From: a virus
Length of the DNA stretch: 61,044 nt
Strand: one strand, 5' to 3'
Virus record (IMG/VR): IMGVR_UViG_3300036770_001422
Coordinates: 1 to 61,044 of that record
The position numbers were made by a program, and so were the translations under genes. Shown here piece by piece: positions 9,323 through 17,159 of the stretch; the stretch's first letter is position 1, and each line of letters begins with the position of its first letter. The notes under the pieces are model-generated. The model was not told the origin of the DNA. It did not search any database and was given only the letters and a program-made list of their open reading frames with translations.

Positions 9323-12300
9323 TTAAATTGTTCTAAACTGTGTTGTCCAAACTGTACTATTACTGCTTGATGGTGTAACTTGCAATGCAATGTTACCACC
9401 TACAACGTTGACTGCCAACACACCTGTTGCGCCGCCAATGGCAGCAGTAGCAAATGTTACGTAATCAACTGTTGATCCGTTTGTAACTGCGGTGACTGTT
9501 GCTACAGAATATTTTAATCCTGTTGAATCAACACCCTTAACAATAAATTCATATCCAGTGATGCCACTTGTTGGAACTGTTGCAATTGTTTGATTACCTG
9601 TAATAGCACTAGTTGTTACTGTTCCCCAATATACAGCAGTATTACCTAATATAATTGCATTACTTACGTTAGCATTGTTAGCAAATAATGTGCTTGAAAC
9701 GTTTAAGTTTCCTGTAACATTACCGCCTGTTGCTGTTACAACTAATGAAGTATTACCACCTGCTGTAATGTTAACATTGCCATTCGCTGTTGGTATCTCG
9801 ACATTACTTGTACCATTAATTAATGTACCAGTAAAGAAGTTAGCAGTTGCTAAGTTGCCTAAGTTTGCATTGGCAGCATTAATATTACCGGTAAAGTTTG
9901 CGGTGTTGCCGGCAAGTTCTAAATTAACTGCTAGATTTGGTACTACGACATTACCACTAAAGTTTGCAGTATTACCAGCAAGTTCTAAATTAACTGTTAA
10001 GTTTGGTAATATTACGTTGCCACTGAAGTTTGCTGTATTACCGCTAAACTCTAAGTTTATTGTAGCGTTATTAGCAACAACGTTACCACTGAAGTTTGCA
10101 CTATTACCTGTAATAGCAGTATTAACTGTTAATGCATCAGTGATTGTAGTTCCGGATACATTTGCATTTGAAGCAAATACTGTTGAGTTTGCAGTAATAT
10201 TTGCAGCCAATACATTACCGGTTGCTTCAACATTACCACTTGCATTTAAGTTTAAACCACTTACGTTAGCATTAGAAGTAATTGCAAGATTTGCATCAAT
10301 ACTACCTTGAACTGTTAAGTTACCTGTAATGTTAGCAATATTACTAATACTTAAATTATTAGCAGTAACATTACCATTGCTTAATGTATTCCATGTCAAA
10401 CTACTAAATGTAGCATCACCAATATTTGGTGTTGTCAAATTAGCACTTGATTTAACAACAATGTTGCCACCAACAATATCAGTTGTTACTCCGTCTGTAT
10501 TAGCACTGATTGTTGTACCACTAATATTAATACCATTGCCTGCGGTGTATGAACCGGCAGCACTAAATTGAGTGAATGTTACACTATCAGTACCAATAAT
10601 GATTTCACCATCAGGAGCAGTTAATACATATGATTCACCTGCACCAGTAGTACCTTGGGATATGAATACATAGTCTCCCTTGCCCATACCATTTGGACTT
10701 GCAGGGATATACTTATCCATATCACTTGAACGTGTCATTATCCACGCTGCTGTAGCATTACCTATATCGCTAACAACATAGATACCGTTATGTGCAGAAT
10801 TTGCTTGAGTATAAACTAAAACACGATCTGTGTTCGCTAGTGCAATGCCATCAATACTAATTGCGGCATTTACACCTGCATTAGTAAGCGTTGCACCAAC
10901 ACCTGGATTTGCACGTGATGCTTCTGTTAAACCTGTACCATTTGTAAGTGTTGTAACTTCAGCACCAAAGTAACCATCTCTAATTGTGATTTGATTTAGT
11001 GCCGGAACTGTTTGAACCCAATATGCTTCACCACCAACGATACCGTTAAATGAGTTAGTCCAAACGATACCGTCGTTGACGCTCAATCCGTGATTTGCAC
11101 TGAATGTAATTGTTTTTCCACCAGTGATATCTGTAGTAGTCTGTGTTGTGCCACCTACTACATAAGTTGCATTCAATGCTGTTGGTGATTCAACACGAAC
11201 TGGGCTATGAATTGTTAAACCTGTGCCACCAATTGCGTCAACATATTCTTTAGTTGCCGCATCATTTGGATTTACTGGATCAGCCAATTGACTGATACGT
11301 GCTAATCCTAAATCAACTGTACCTGTACCACTTGGTACAAGATAAATGTTTTCGTTTGTTCCACTAGCACTAATTGTTAAATTACCAGATGTTGCAGTAA
11401 TGTTTGAAGTCATCAAACTACCAACATTAGCACGACCTGATATCTCTGCATTTGCAGCAACTACATTACCATTAGCAGTTACATTACCATTGGCTGTTAT
11501 ATTGCCTAATGTTGAATTAATATTACCAACAACATGCAATCCATCGCTAGCAAAAGTTGCAACGTTTGCTACGCCACCAATAGTGATTTCTACGTTCGCA
11601 TTACTGTAAACTTTTACGTTACTATTACCATTTGCTAATGGTCCAATTAAATTGGCTGCGGTAGCATTACCTGTAACATGTAGATCATTGGCTACGTTGA
11701 TATAGTTAGCGGTTGCTAAGTTACCTAAGTTTGCATTTAATGAAGTTAAGTTACCACTAAAGTTTGCAACGTTACCATTAAGGTCATTTGCTACGTTTAC
11801 ATAATTAGCGGTTGCTAAGTTACCTAAGTTTGCATTTAATGAAGTTAAGTTACCACTGAAGTTTGCTGTGTTACCTGCAAGTTCTAAGTTAACAGTTAAG
11901 TTAGGTAATACAACATTACCACTGAAATTTGCTGTGTTACCTGCAAGTTCTAAATTAACAGTTAAATTACTTGTGGTTATATTACTTGATACATTCACAA
12001 AATTTGCTGTAGCAAGATTACCTAAGTTGGCGTTGGCGGCAGTTAAATTACCACTAAAGTTACCTACGTTACCTATCAATGTGTTTGTTATATTTGCATT
12101 GCCTGTTACAGTAAAGACCTGCGTAGAATCATCATATGTAAAGTTTGCACTGGCTGCAAAATTATTACCCATATTATATTGAATTTGGGTATTGGCGCCG
12201 GCTGCTTCTTGGAAGTCCCAAGGTTGACCGTTTGCATATAATAAGTTGTCTGTTCTTAAATTGCCAACATTTGCTGTATCGGTAACATTTACGTTACTAG

Positions 12301-13162
12301 ATACATTGATAAAGTTTGCTGTTGCCAAATTACCTAAATCAGCATTAACTGCGGTTAAGTTACCACTGAAGTTAGCAACGTTACCTACTAATGTAGAGTT
12401 TACAGTTAAGTTTGGTAATATTACGTTACCACTAAAGTTTGCTGTGTTGCCTGCAAGTTCTAAATTAACAGTTAAATTACTTGTTATAACATTACTTGCA
12501 ACGTTTACATAATTGGCTCTTACTAGATTACCTAAATTTGCATTTAGTGTATTAACATTACCACTGAAGTTTGCTGTGTTACCTGCAAGTTCTAAGTTAA
12601 CAGTTAAGTTAGGTAATACAACATTACCTATAAAGTTTGCAGTGTTACCGCTTAATTCTAAATTGACTGTTAAATTATTTCCAATAACATTACTTGCAAC
12701 GTTTACAAAGTTTGCTGTAGCAAGATTACCTAAATCTGCATTGGCTGCTGTCAAATTACCACTGAAATTTGCAACGTTACCATTGACTTGATTTGCCACG
12801 TTAACATAATTTGCTATGGCAAGATTGCCAAGATTAGCATTAGTGCTAATAATATTGCCAACTACTTCTAGGACATTAGTTGAGGGATTGAAAGTAAAGT
12901 TAGCACTTGCGGCAAAATTGTTATTTAAATTATATTGAATTTCATAGTTGGCACCGGCTGCTTCCTGCATGTCCCAAGGTACGCCGTTACTATAATATAG
13001 GTTATCTGTTAATATGCCCCATGTTGCATTGGCATTTGATATTAACAAATTACCTGAAAATGTTGCGCCATTACCCGTAAAATAACCATTAGGGTAAATA
13101 ACGTTTGCGGGAGTTTCACCTACTGAGAAACCGCCGACTGAATTTAGTGGTTTAAGTGCCAT
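9323..13162 (-). CDS. Giant repeat-rich long tail fiber protein
   Basis: The protein has 1279 residues. The N-terminus MALKPLNSVGGFSVGETPAN is the docking sequence shared with two neighbours. Most of the chain is a rod made of near-identical units such as LTVNLELAGNTANFSGNV, NANLGNLATANYVNVAN and GNVTANGNV. In the middle (about residues 620-865) is a non-repetitive domain starting with DAATKEYVD and containing NTDRVLVYTQANSAHNGIY and WIMTRSSDMD, a module widespread in phage fibers. A short C-terminal domain (from about TAVYWGTVTTSAITGNQTI) may form the knob. Repeats are conserved at DNA level. A late box (13185-13193) and an AGGACAGGGG ribosome-binding site precede the start. Probably a trimeric beta-structured fiber. 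Confidence 0.8.
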   Translation of the reverse strand: MALKPLNSVGGFSVGETPANVIYPNGYFTGNGATFSGNLLISNANATWGILTDNLYYSNGVPWDMQEAAGANYEIQYNLNNNFAASANFTFNPSTNVLEVVGNIISTNANLGNLAIANYVNVANQVNGNVANFSGNLTAANADLGNLATANFVNVASNVIGNNLTVNLELSGNTANFIGNVVLPNLTVNLELAGNTANFSGNVNTLNANLGNLVRANYVNVASNVITSNLTVNLELAGNTANFSGNVILPNLTVNSTLVGNVANFSGNLTAVNADLGNLATANFINVSSNVNVTDTANVGNLRTDNLLYANGQPWDFQEAAGANTQIQYNMGNNFAASANFTYDDSTQVFTVTGNANITNTLIGNVGNFSGNLTAANANLGNLATANFVNVSSNITTSNLTVNLELAGNTANFSGNVVLPNLTVNLELAGNTANFSGNLTSLNANLGNLATANYVNVANDLNGNVANFSGNLTSLNANLGNLATANYINVANDLHVTGNATAANLIGPLANGNSNVKVYSNANVEITIGGVANVATFASDGLHVVGNINSTLGNITANGNVTANGNVVAANAEISGRANVGSLMTSNITATSGNLTISASGTNENIYLVPSGTGTVDLGLARISQLADPVNPNDAATKEYVDAIGGTGLTIHSPVRVESPTALNATYVVGGTTQTTTDITGGKTITFSANHGLSVNDGIVWTNSFNGIVGGEAYWVQTVPALNQITIRDGYFGAEVTTLTNGTGLTEASRANPGVGATLTNAGVNAAISIDGIALANTDRVLVYTQANSAHNGIYVVSDIGNATAAWIMTRSSDMDKYIPASPNGMGKGDYVFISQGTTGAGESYVLTAPDGEIIIGTDSVTFTQFSAAGSYTAGNGINISGTTISANTDGVTTDIVGGNIVVKSSANLTTPNIGDATFSSLTWNTLSNGNVTANNLSISNIANITGNLTVQGSIDANLAITSNANVSGLNLNASGNVEATGNVLAANITANSTVFASNANVSGTTITDALTVNTAITGNSANFSGNVVANNATINLEFSGNTANFSGNVILPNLTVNLELAGNTANFSGNVVVPNLAVNLELAGNTANFTGNINAANANLGNLATANFFTGTLINGTSNVEIPTANGNVNITAGGNTSLVVTATGGNVTGNLNVSSTLFANNANVSNAIILGNTAVYWGTVTTSAITGNQTIATVPTSGITGYEFIVKGVDSTGLKYSVATVTAVTNGSTVDYVTFATAAIGGATGVLAVNVVGGNIALQVTPSSSNSTVWTTQFRTI
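11706..11857 (-). repeat. Tandem direct repeat inside fiber gene (period 99 bp)
   Basis: The 53 bases at 11706-11758 are identical to those at 11805-11857, an offset of 99 bp or 33 codons. Each copy encodes LTSLNANLGNLATANY. The reading frame is kept, so slippage or unequal crossing-over would lengthen or shorten the fiber by 33 residues. Confidence 0.9.
11851..12628 (-). repeat. 70-bp perfect direct repeat pair inside fiber gene
   Basis: Bases 11851-11920 and 12559-12628 are identical over 70 positions, 708 bp apart (236 codons, in frame). Both encode the LTVNLELAGNTANFSGN unit. Further near-identical copies of the same unit lie around 9950-10080 and 12420-12480. Confidence 0.9.
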
Positions 13163-13184
13163 TTAAAAATCCCCTGTCCTATCT

Positions 13185-13193
13185 ATATTTATC
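13185..13193 (-). promoter_or_regulatory. Late-promoter box upstream of 1279-residue fiber gene
   Basis: GATAAATAT on the minus strand lies in the 37-bp gap between two fiber genes, 22 bases before the ATG at 13162. It matches the gp55-type late box. Confidence 0.65.
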
Positions 13194-13199
13194 AAAAAA

Positions 13200-14681
13200 T
13201 TACTCTTCATACACTGTCATTTGTATCTTATATGATGACAAATTAGTGGTTAATGGTTCAACGTAAAGCGTTACTGATGCTGGAGAAATGATGTTTCCAG
13301 GATCATAACCTACTGTTAAATTACCAACCAATCCATTAACATGTAACGAACTGTATTCGTTATAATTACATGTTGCTTGAAACATAACCGCAGATAATTT
13401 ACTTACCTGTCTATTACCTGATGTATTATCCGTTGCAATAACTGTATAATCTACACTAGAAACTGTGTTAGCATTCAATGATACTAATGCAGTATTAGAC
13501 ATTGTAGCGGTCGTTGCAAAATACACATTGGATCTAGAAAACTTATAAACACCTGATCCAATTTCAATACTATTTGCAATCAAGTTACCTGCAATGTTAA
13601 ATGTATTGGTTACTTCATTGAAAGTTAGATATGGGCTACCTCCAAAGTCACCTGAATCGTTATATTGAATTTGTGTATTGGCGCCACCAGGAGTACCATT
13701 ACCTCCACCGCCGCCACCTGCACTCCATGTTAAGTTACCAGTGCCGTCGGTTGTAAGTACATATCCATTAACACCACCTGATATGTGTATGTTTGCTAAT
13801 GTACCTAAATTAATATTTGGTGATCCTGAGAAGTTGACGTTTGCTAAACTTCTTAAACTTCCAGGATAATTTATTCTTAAGTTGCCGTTTACTGTTACAT
13901 TACTTGCGAATGTAGCGTTACCTGCTGATACGTTACGTGAAAGATTAATATTACCTGCAATAATATTACCTGAGAATGCTGCATTACCTGCGCTAGTTAT
14001 GTCTCCTGTAATATCCAAATATAATAAGTTACCTAAACTTGTAATATTAGACTGATCAGGTTCTGTTACGTAGTTTGCTAAATCTGATGTAATACCTGTA
14101 AGATAATAACCATTACCTACAAAATATCCATTTGCTTGTATATTGGCATTAGATGTTATATTACCTACGGCTGTGATATGACTTACTGCATTAACTGTAG
14201 GTACTGTAAGTGTGTTTGTTGTCTTGTCGAATACAAAATCTACGTCACCACCAAACACACCATTATCATTATACTGAACTTGTGTATTACTGCCACCTGG
14301 TACTGCTGCACCACCGTTTCCGCCGGCTGCCCAAGTTAGTCCGCCGGCGCCGTCAGTTTGTAAGAAGTAACCGTTATCACCGCCTAAAATGCTTAAACTA
14401 GACACATCGCCTAGTGTTAATACGTTACCACTCCAAGTTACATTAGGTATTCCACCAAAAGACCCGGCATTATTGAATTGTAATTGAGTATCGTTGCCAC
14501 CGGGTTGTCCTGTAAATGCTTGTCCGTTAGCAAATTTATAATATGTTGCATAAAAAACGTTAGCAGTAACATTACCAGTGGTGTTAACATTAGTTATAAC
14601 GTTGCCATTGGCGTCAATGACTGCAACCGCTGGTATACCTGATGTATAACCGCCTATACTGTTAAATGGTTCTGCTGACAT
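13200..14681 (-). CDS. Tail fiber protein with NTQ-QYND and TDG-GNL modules
   Basis: The protein has 493 residues. The N-terminus MSAEPFNSIGGYTSGIPAVA is a third version of the x-NS-x-GG docking sequence. Three copies of the module PGG.(N/D)TQ(I/V/L)Q(Y/F)N..G.FGG (for example PGGSNTQVQYNDNGVFGG) alternate with glycine-rich linkers (SAGGGGGGN) and TDG.G.L.W units. The C-terminal 120 residues are non-repetitive (starting about SGVYKFSRSNVYFATTATMS) and read as a beta-sandwich domain. It is the promoter-proximal gene of the fiber block; a late box lies at 14702-14710. In gene order it lies nearest to the head module, which does not reveal its place in the virion. Confidence 0.75.
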   Translation of the reverse strand: MSAEPFNSIGGYTSGIPAVAVIDANGNVITNVNTTGNVTANVFYATYYKFANGQAFTGQPGGNDTQLQFNNAGSFGGIPNVTWSGNVLTLGDVSSLSILGGDNGYFLQTDGAGGLTWAAGGNGGAAVPGGSNTQVQYNDNGVFGGDVDFVFDKTTNTLTVPTVNAVSHITAVGNITSNANIQANGYFVGNGYYLTGITSDLANYVTEPDQSNITSLGNLLYLDITGDITSAGNAAFSGNIIAGNINLSRNVSAGNATFASNVTVNGNLRINYPGSLRSLANVNFSGSPNINLGTLANIHISGGVNGYVLTTDGTGNLTWSAGGGGGGNGTPGGANTQIQYNDSGDFGGSPYLTFNEVTNTFNIAGNLIANSIEIGSGVYKFSRSNVYFATTATMSNTALVSLNANTVSSVDYTVIATDNTSGNRQVSKLSAVMFQATCNYNEYSSLHVNGLVGNLTVGYDPGNIISPASVTLYVEPLTTNLSSYKIQMTVYEE

Positions 14682-14701
14682 TATTCTATTTCCCTTATTA
14701 C

Positions 14702-14710
14702 ATATTTATC
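14702..14710 (-). promoter_or_regulatory. Late-promoter box at head of fiber block
   Basis: GATAAATAT on the minus strand lies 20 bases before the ATG at 14681. It may drive the whole fiber block, with extra boxes inside the block at 13185 and 5764. Confidence 0.65.
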
Positions 14711-14733
14711 ATAAAGACGTATATTGGGTACTC

Positions 14734-14759
14734 AAAAAAGAACCATTGGTATCTTTTTT
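14734..14759. other. A/T palindrome in divergent intergenic region
   Basis: The sequence AAAAAAGA, ACC, ATT, GGT, A, TCTTTTTT folds into an 11-bp hairpin with a 3-base loop and one bulged A. It lies between the fiber block (leftward) and the zinc-protein gene (rightward). It could be a terminator-like barrier or a protein-binding palindrome; no gene ends into it, so a terminator role is less obvious. Confidence 0.5.
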
Positions 14760-14767
14760 CTAAATAC
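14760..14767 (+). promoter_or_regulatory. Late-type box 4 bases before a start codon
   Basis: CTAAATAC is separated from the ATG at 14772 by four bases (AATT). There is no Shine-Dalgarno sequence. If used as a late promoter, the transcript would begin at or next to the ATG. Confidence 0.4.
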
Positions 14768-14771
14768 AATT

Positions 14772-15140
14772 ATGCTTACACAACAATTACCAAGACCCAT
14801 TTGTATCAATTGCAGAAATGCATTAGCAAAACCAAATGGAAAAAGCAAGAACGGGTTTACTAAATGGCACAAATATTGTGCTGATTGTGCTAAGGGGATT
14901 TATAGCCCTAAATATAAGCACTTACTAGAAAAGAAAAGTAAGTGTGATAAGTGCGGATTCGTTGCAGAAGATAGATGTCAGTTAGATTTGATTTATAAAG
15001 ATAACAACAAGAAAAATACTGTTAAGAAAAATTTAATAACATTATGTGCAAACTGTAGTAGATTGCACAAGAAAAAATCTAAGGCTAATAAAAAATCAAT
15101 ATTAAATTTAACAGTAGATGCGGACGTAAGAATAAGTTAA
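14772..15140 (+). CDS. Small four-CxxC zinc protein, degenerate HNH-like
   Basis: The chosen start is the ATG at 14772 (MLTQQLPRPI, 122 residues). An upstream in-frame start at 14724 would put 16 extra residues through the A/T palindrome and late-type box. Four CxxC pairs are visible at C11/C14, C36/C39, C58/C61 and C92/C95. The second half (CDKCGF....CQLDLIYKDNN..N....NLITLCANC..LH) follows the layout of phage HNH endonucleases, CxxCG-QLDVDHIDGN-NL-LCANCH. However, the D-H-I-D core is replaced by L-I-Y-K-D, so the catalytic histidine looks lost. It may be a DNA- or RNA-binding zinc protein or a dead homing endonuclease. It is the only plus-strand gene among minus-strand neighbours and overlaps the next gene tail-to-tail by 4 bp, which suggests an inserted accessory gene. 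Confidence 0.75.
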   Translation: MLTQQLPRPICINCRNALAKPNGKSKNGFTKWHKYCADCAKGIYSPKYKHLLEKKSKCDKCGFVAEDRCQLDLIYKDNNKKNTVKKNLITLCANCSRLHKKKSKANKKSILNLTVDADVRIS

Positions 15141-15850
15141 CTTAATTCGTTCACTTTCTGAATCCATAAATTATAGTATTCAGCAATATATGCTTTATTA
15201 AAATTAGGCAACTGTAATACATTATAAACTCGTTCTACCTCTTCTATCATAGTTTCTTCCTTGTCATATGCTCTTGTATCAAAATGACATATAACCTGCT
15301 TATATTGCGCTAATTCTTCAAAATCTTTTCTAAAATTTGGTAACATGTCATAAAATTTTCTAACCCTAGGATTAAATTCGCAACGTTTCTTAATGAATGA
15401 TTCTACATGGTCAAACAATATAACTTTGGGTTTGTGCCATATTTTTAATACTGCTTCTAATTCAGGTCTAAAGTGAGTAGCCATGTAAAATTTATAGTTA
15501 CTTTCACTTGCTTCTTTTACCACTCTATGAAAACGTATACCCCTAAAAGGATTAATATATTCTTTCTTTTTTAATCCAAAGAAGTTATCACAAGATAAAT
15601 TTAAGTCATTCCAAAAATCACCCTTTTTTAATTTAGATAATTCTGTTCTAATATAATTCATCTTATCATCAACTGTAAACTCTCCTCGCATTTGCATTTC
15701 AGCAAAGGTCTTATCTGGAAAAAGTGCCCCATCATTTAATGCTAAACAGTTTAATAATGTTTTTCCACCTGCATAATTGTAATACCAAATGATTACAAAG
15801 TTATCAGTGTCTAGGTTAACTTCATTAGGTGATACACGTAGATTTGTCAT
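15137..15850 (-). CDS. Sulfotransferase-like protein
   Basis: The protein has 237 residues. The N-terminal strand-loop-helix FVIIWYYNYAGGKTLLNCLA (with G28, G29, K30, T31) resembles the 5'-phosphosulfate-binding loop of sulfotransferases, and KVILFDHVESFIKKRCEF resembles the second (3'-phosphate) strand-helix. The length fits small sulfotransferase-family proteins of marine phages. The family moves sulfate from PAPS onto sugars, proteins or other acceptors; the acceptor here is unknown, and a P-loop kinase-like function cannot be excluded. The gene lies between gp23 and the fiber block, so modification of a virion or cell-surface glycan is a possibility, not a conclusion. The start has no Shine-Dalgarno sequence but has TAAATAT four bases upstream of the ATG. 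Confidence 0.55.
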   Translation of the reverse strand: MTNLRVSPNEVNLDTDNFVIIWYYNYAGGKTLLNCLALNDGALFPDKTFAEMQMRGEFTVDDKMNYIRTELSKLKKGDFWNDLNLSCDNFFGLKKKEYINPFRGIRFHRVVKEASESNYKFYMATHFRPELEAVLKIWHKPKVILFDHVESFIKKRCEFNPRVRKFYDMLPNFRKDFEELAQYKQVICHFDTRAYDKEETMIEEVERVYNVLQLPNFNKAYIAEYYNLWIQKVNELS

Positions 15851-15880
15851 GTCTATATTTAAATCTTATTACTACAGCCA

Positions 15881-15906
15881 AAAGAAAAGGCTCCGAAGAG
15901 CCTTTT
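15881..15906 (-). terminator. Rho-independent terminator of gp23, UUCG loop
   Basis: On the minus strand a 9-bp stem (AAAAGGCTC with its complement) is closed by a TTCG loop and followed by CTTTT. It lies 27 bases after the gp23 stop. The C(UUCG)G tetraloop is the hyperstable type that T4 uses in its terminators. Confidence 0.9.
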
Positions 15907-15932
15907 CTACTTCCCATCCCGATTGGAAAGAT

Positions 15933-17129
15933 TTATTGGAACGTTAAGTTCTGAACTGCAATCTCACCAACGTAATCAGCAGCATTACCAAAAGATGATG
16001 CTGTGTTAGTTAATTCGATGTAACCATAACGTGTCATGAATGATACGACTGGTTCGAATGTTGATGGATCAAGAACAACACCACTGCTCATCAATGGAAT
16101 GTATGGGCAATAGAATGCTGCGGCGTCAGTCTCACTTGAACCCTTATAACCAACCAATACTGGCTGAGTATCTGGAGCATATGAGTTAACGAATACACGC
16201 ATTGCACCGTTCAATGTACCAACGAACTTGGTGTTAGTTGGTGCTTCGAATGTACCTTCTGTGGTACGTGCGAATGCTGATGTTGTTGCTGACTGAAGAA
16301 CAGTCAATGATGCTGGGCTGACAACGCACCAGTTACCTGCGCCACGACGGGTACGCTGTGCGATCAAGTTAGCAACACGGTTGATCAATACTGCAAGAGC
16401 AGCATGCTCGTCACCAACGTAAGTAGCAGTACCAGAAACTGTTGCCTGGTTGTATGTAAACTCAGTTGATGCTAATGTTGCCAATGACAAGAGAATTTCT
16501 TGGTCAATTTCAGCAGTGATTTCTTGTGCAAGAGCAGCCATAATTTCTGCTTCAACGTCGATGCCATGCTGTGACTGTGCGTCCTGAGCGGCTTCGAATG
16601 TCCATCTTGCTTGCAACTTACGTGATTTGGCTTCAACAGCCTGACGTAAGATTTGTACGCTGATCTGTTTACCACCGTTACCTTCAAGAGTAGCAGTGTC
16701 ATTACCAGTGTAGTAATTTGTGCTTGCTGCACCTGATGGTACACGTGAATATGCCTGAGCAATCTTGAATGGACTCAATGCTTCTTCACCTGCTGTTACA
16801 GATGTTGCAGCTGCTGAGTTGTCAGTCAATGATTGTGCATAACGTACACGTAATGTGTGAATCTGACCAACTGGGCCGGTCATTGGCTGAACACCAACCA
16901 ACTCGTTAGCAATAACGGTTGGCATCACACGACGGATAACTGGGAGAATAACGCGGTTTAATGTTGCGATATTACCTGCAGTTGTTGTACCTGCTGTAGA
17001 TTCAGCAAGTAACTGTTTCTTTGTGTTCTCAAGGAGAACACCCATTGTTGAGCGGCGAGTGCCCTTTAAGCCTTCTAACAGGGCATCTTTGGTCTCGTCC
17101 CAACGGCTTTCTAATAGAACTTTTGACAT
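15933..17129 (-). CDS. gp23: Major capsid protein gp23
   Basis: The protein has 398 residues. The conserved N-terminal third of T4-like gp23 is plain (NRVILPVIRRVMPTVIANEL, VGVQPMTGPVGQIHTLRVRY), followed by the capsid core (EISAEI-type Q-E-I-T-A-E-I-D-Q-E-I-L segment, RRGAGNW). It is shorter than T4 gp23 (521 residues), as in other exo-T-evens lacking the T4 insertion domain. Leu-Ala-Glu-43 before Ser-44 fits the (L/I)xE cleavage site of the gp21 protease, so the first 43 residues are probably removed during head maturation. A good ribosome-binding site (AGGAGA at 17139-17144) precedes the start. It is followed by a strong UUCG terminator. It forms the hexameric shell of the head. Confidence 0.97.
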   Translation of the reverse strand: MSKVLLESRWDETKDALLEGLKGTRRSTMGVLLENTKKQLLAESTAGTTTAGNIATLNRVILPVIRRVMPTVIANELVGVQPMTGPVGQIHTLRVRYAQSLTDNSAAATSVTAGEEALSPFKIAQAYSRVPSGAASTNYYTGNDTATLEGNGGKQISVQILRQAVEAKSRKLQARWTFEAAQDAQSQHGIDVEAEIMAALAQEITAEIDQEILLSLATLASTEFTYNQATVSGTATYVGDEHAALAVLINRVANLIAQRTRRGAGNWCVVSPASLTVLQSATTSAFARTTEGTFEAPTNTKFVGTLNGAMRVFVNSYAPDTQPVLVGYKGSSETDAAAFYCPYIPLMSSGVVLDPSTFEPVVSFMTRYGYIELTNTASSFGNAADYVGEIAVQNLTFQ

Positions 17130-17138
17130 TTGTAATTA

Positions 17139-17144
17139 TCTCCT
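17139..17144 (-). promoter_or_regulatory. Strong ribosome-binding site of gp23
   Basis: AGGAGA on the minus strand, nine bases before the ATG at 17129. It is among the best Shine-Dalgarno sequences in the window, in keeping with the high expression of a capsid protein. Confidence 0.8.
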
Positions 17145-17159
17145 AATATGTCTTAAAAA

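Noticed and set aside
9400-14300. CRISPR-like regular repeats
   Set aside because: The repeats are in-frame protein repeats of fibers (period 99 bp and others), without constant repeat plus unique spacers.
1-14681. Diversity-generating retroelement or invertible fiber cassette
   Set aside because: No reverse transcriptase, template repeat, recombinase or inverted flanking repeats are visible in the window.
14724-14771. Upstream start for the zinc protein gene
   Set aside because: The extra 16 residues would be read through the A/T palindrome and late-type box; the ATG at 14772 gives a protein starting right before the first CxxC.
17130-17159. Late promoter directly before gp23
   Set aside because: The 30-bp gap holds a good ribosome-binding site but no TAAATA-type box; gp23 is probably read from promoters further upstream.
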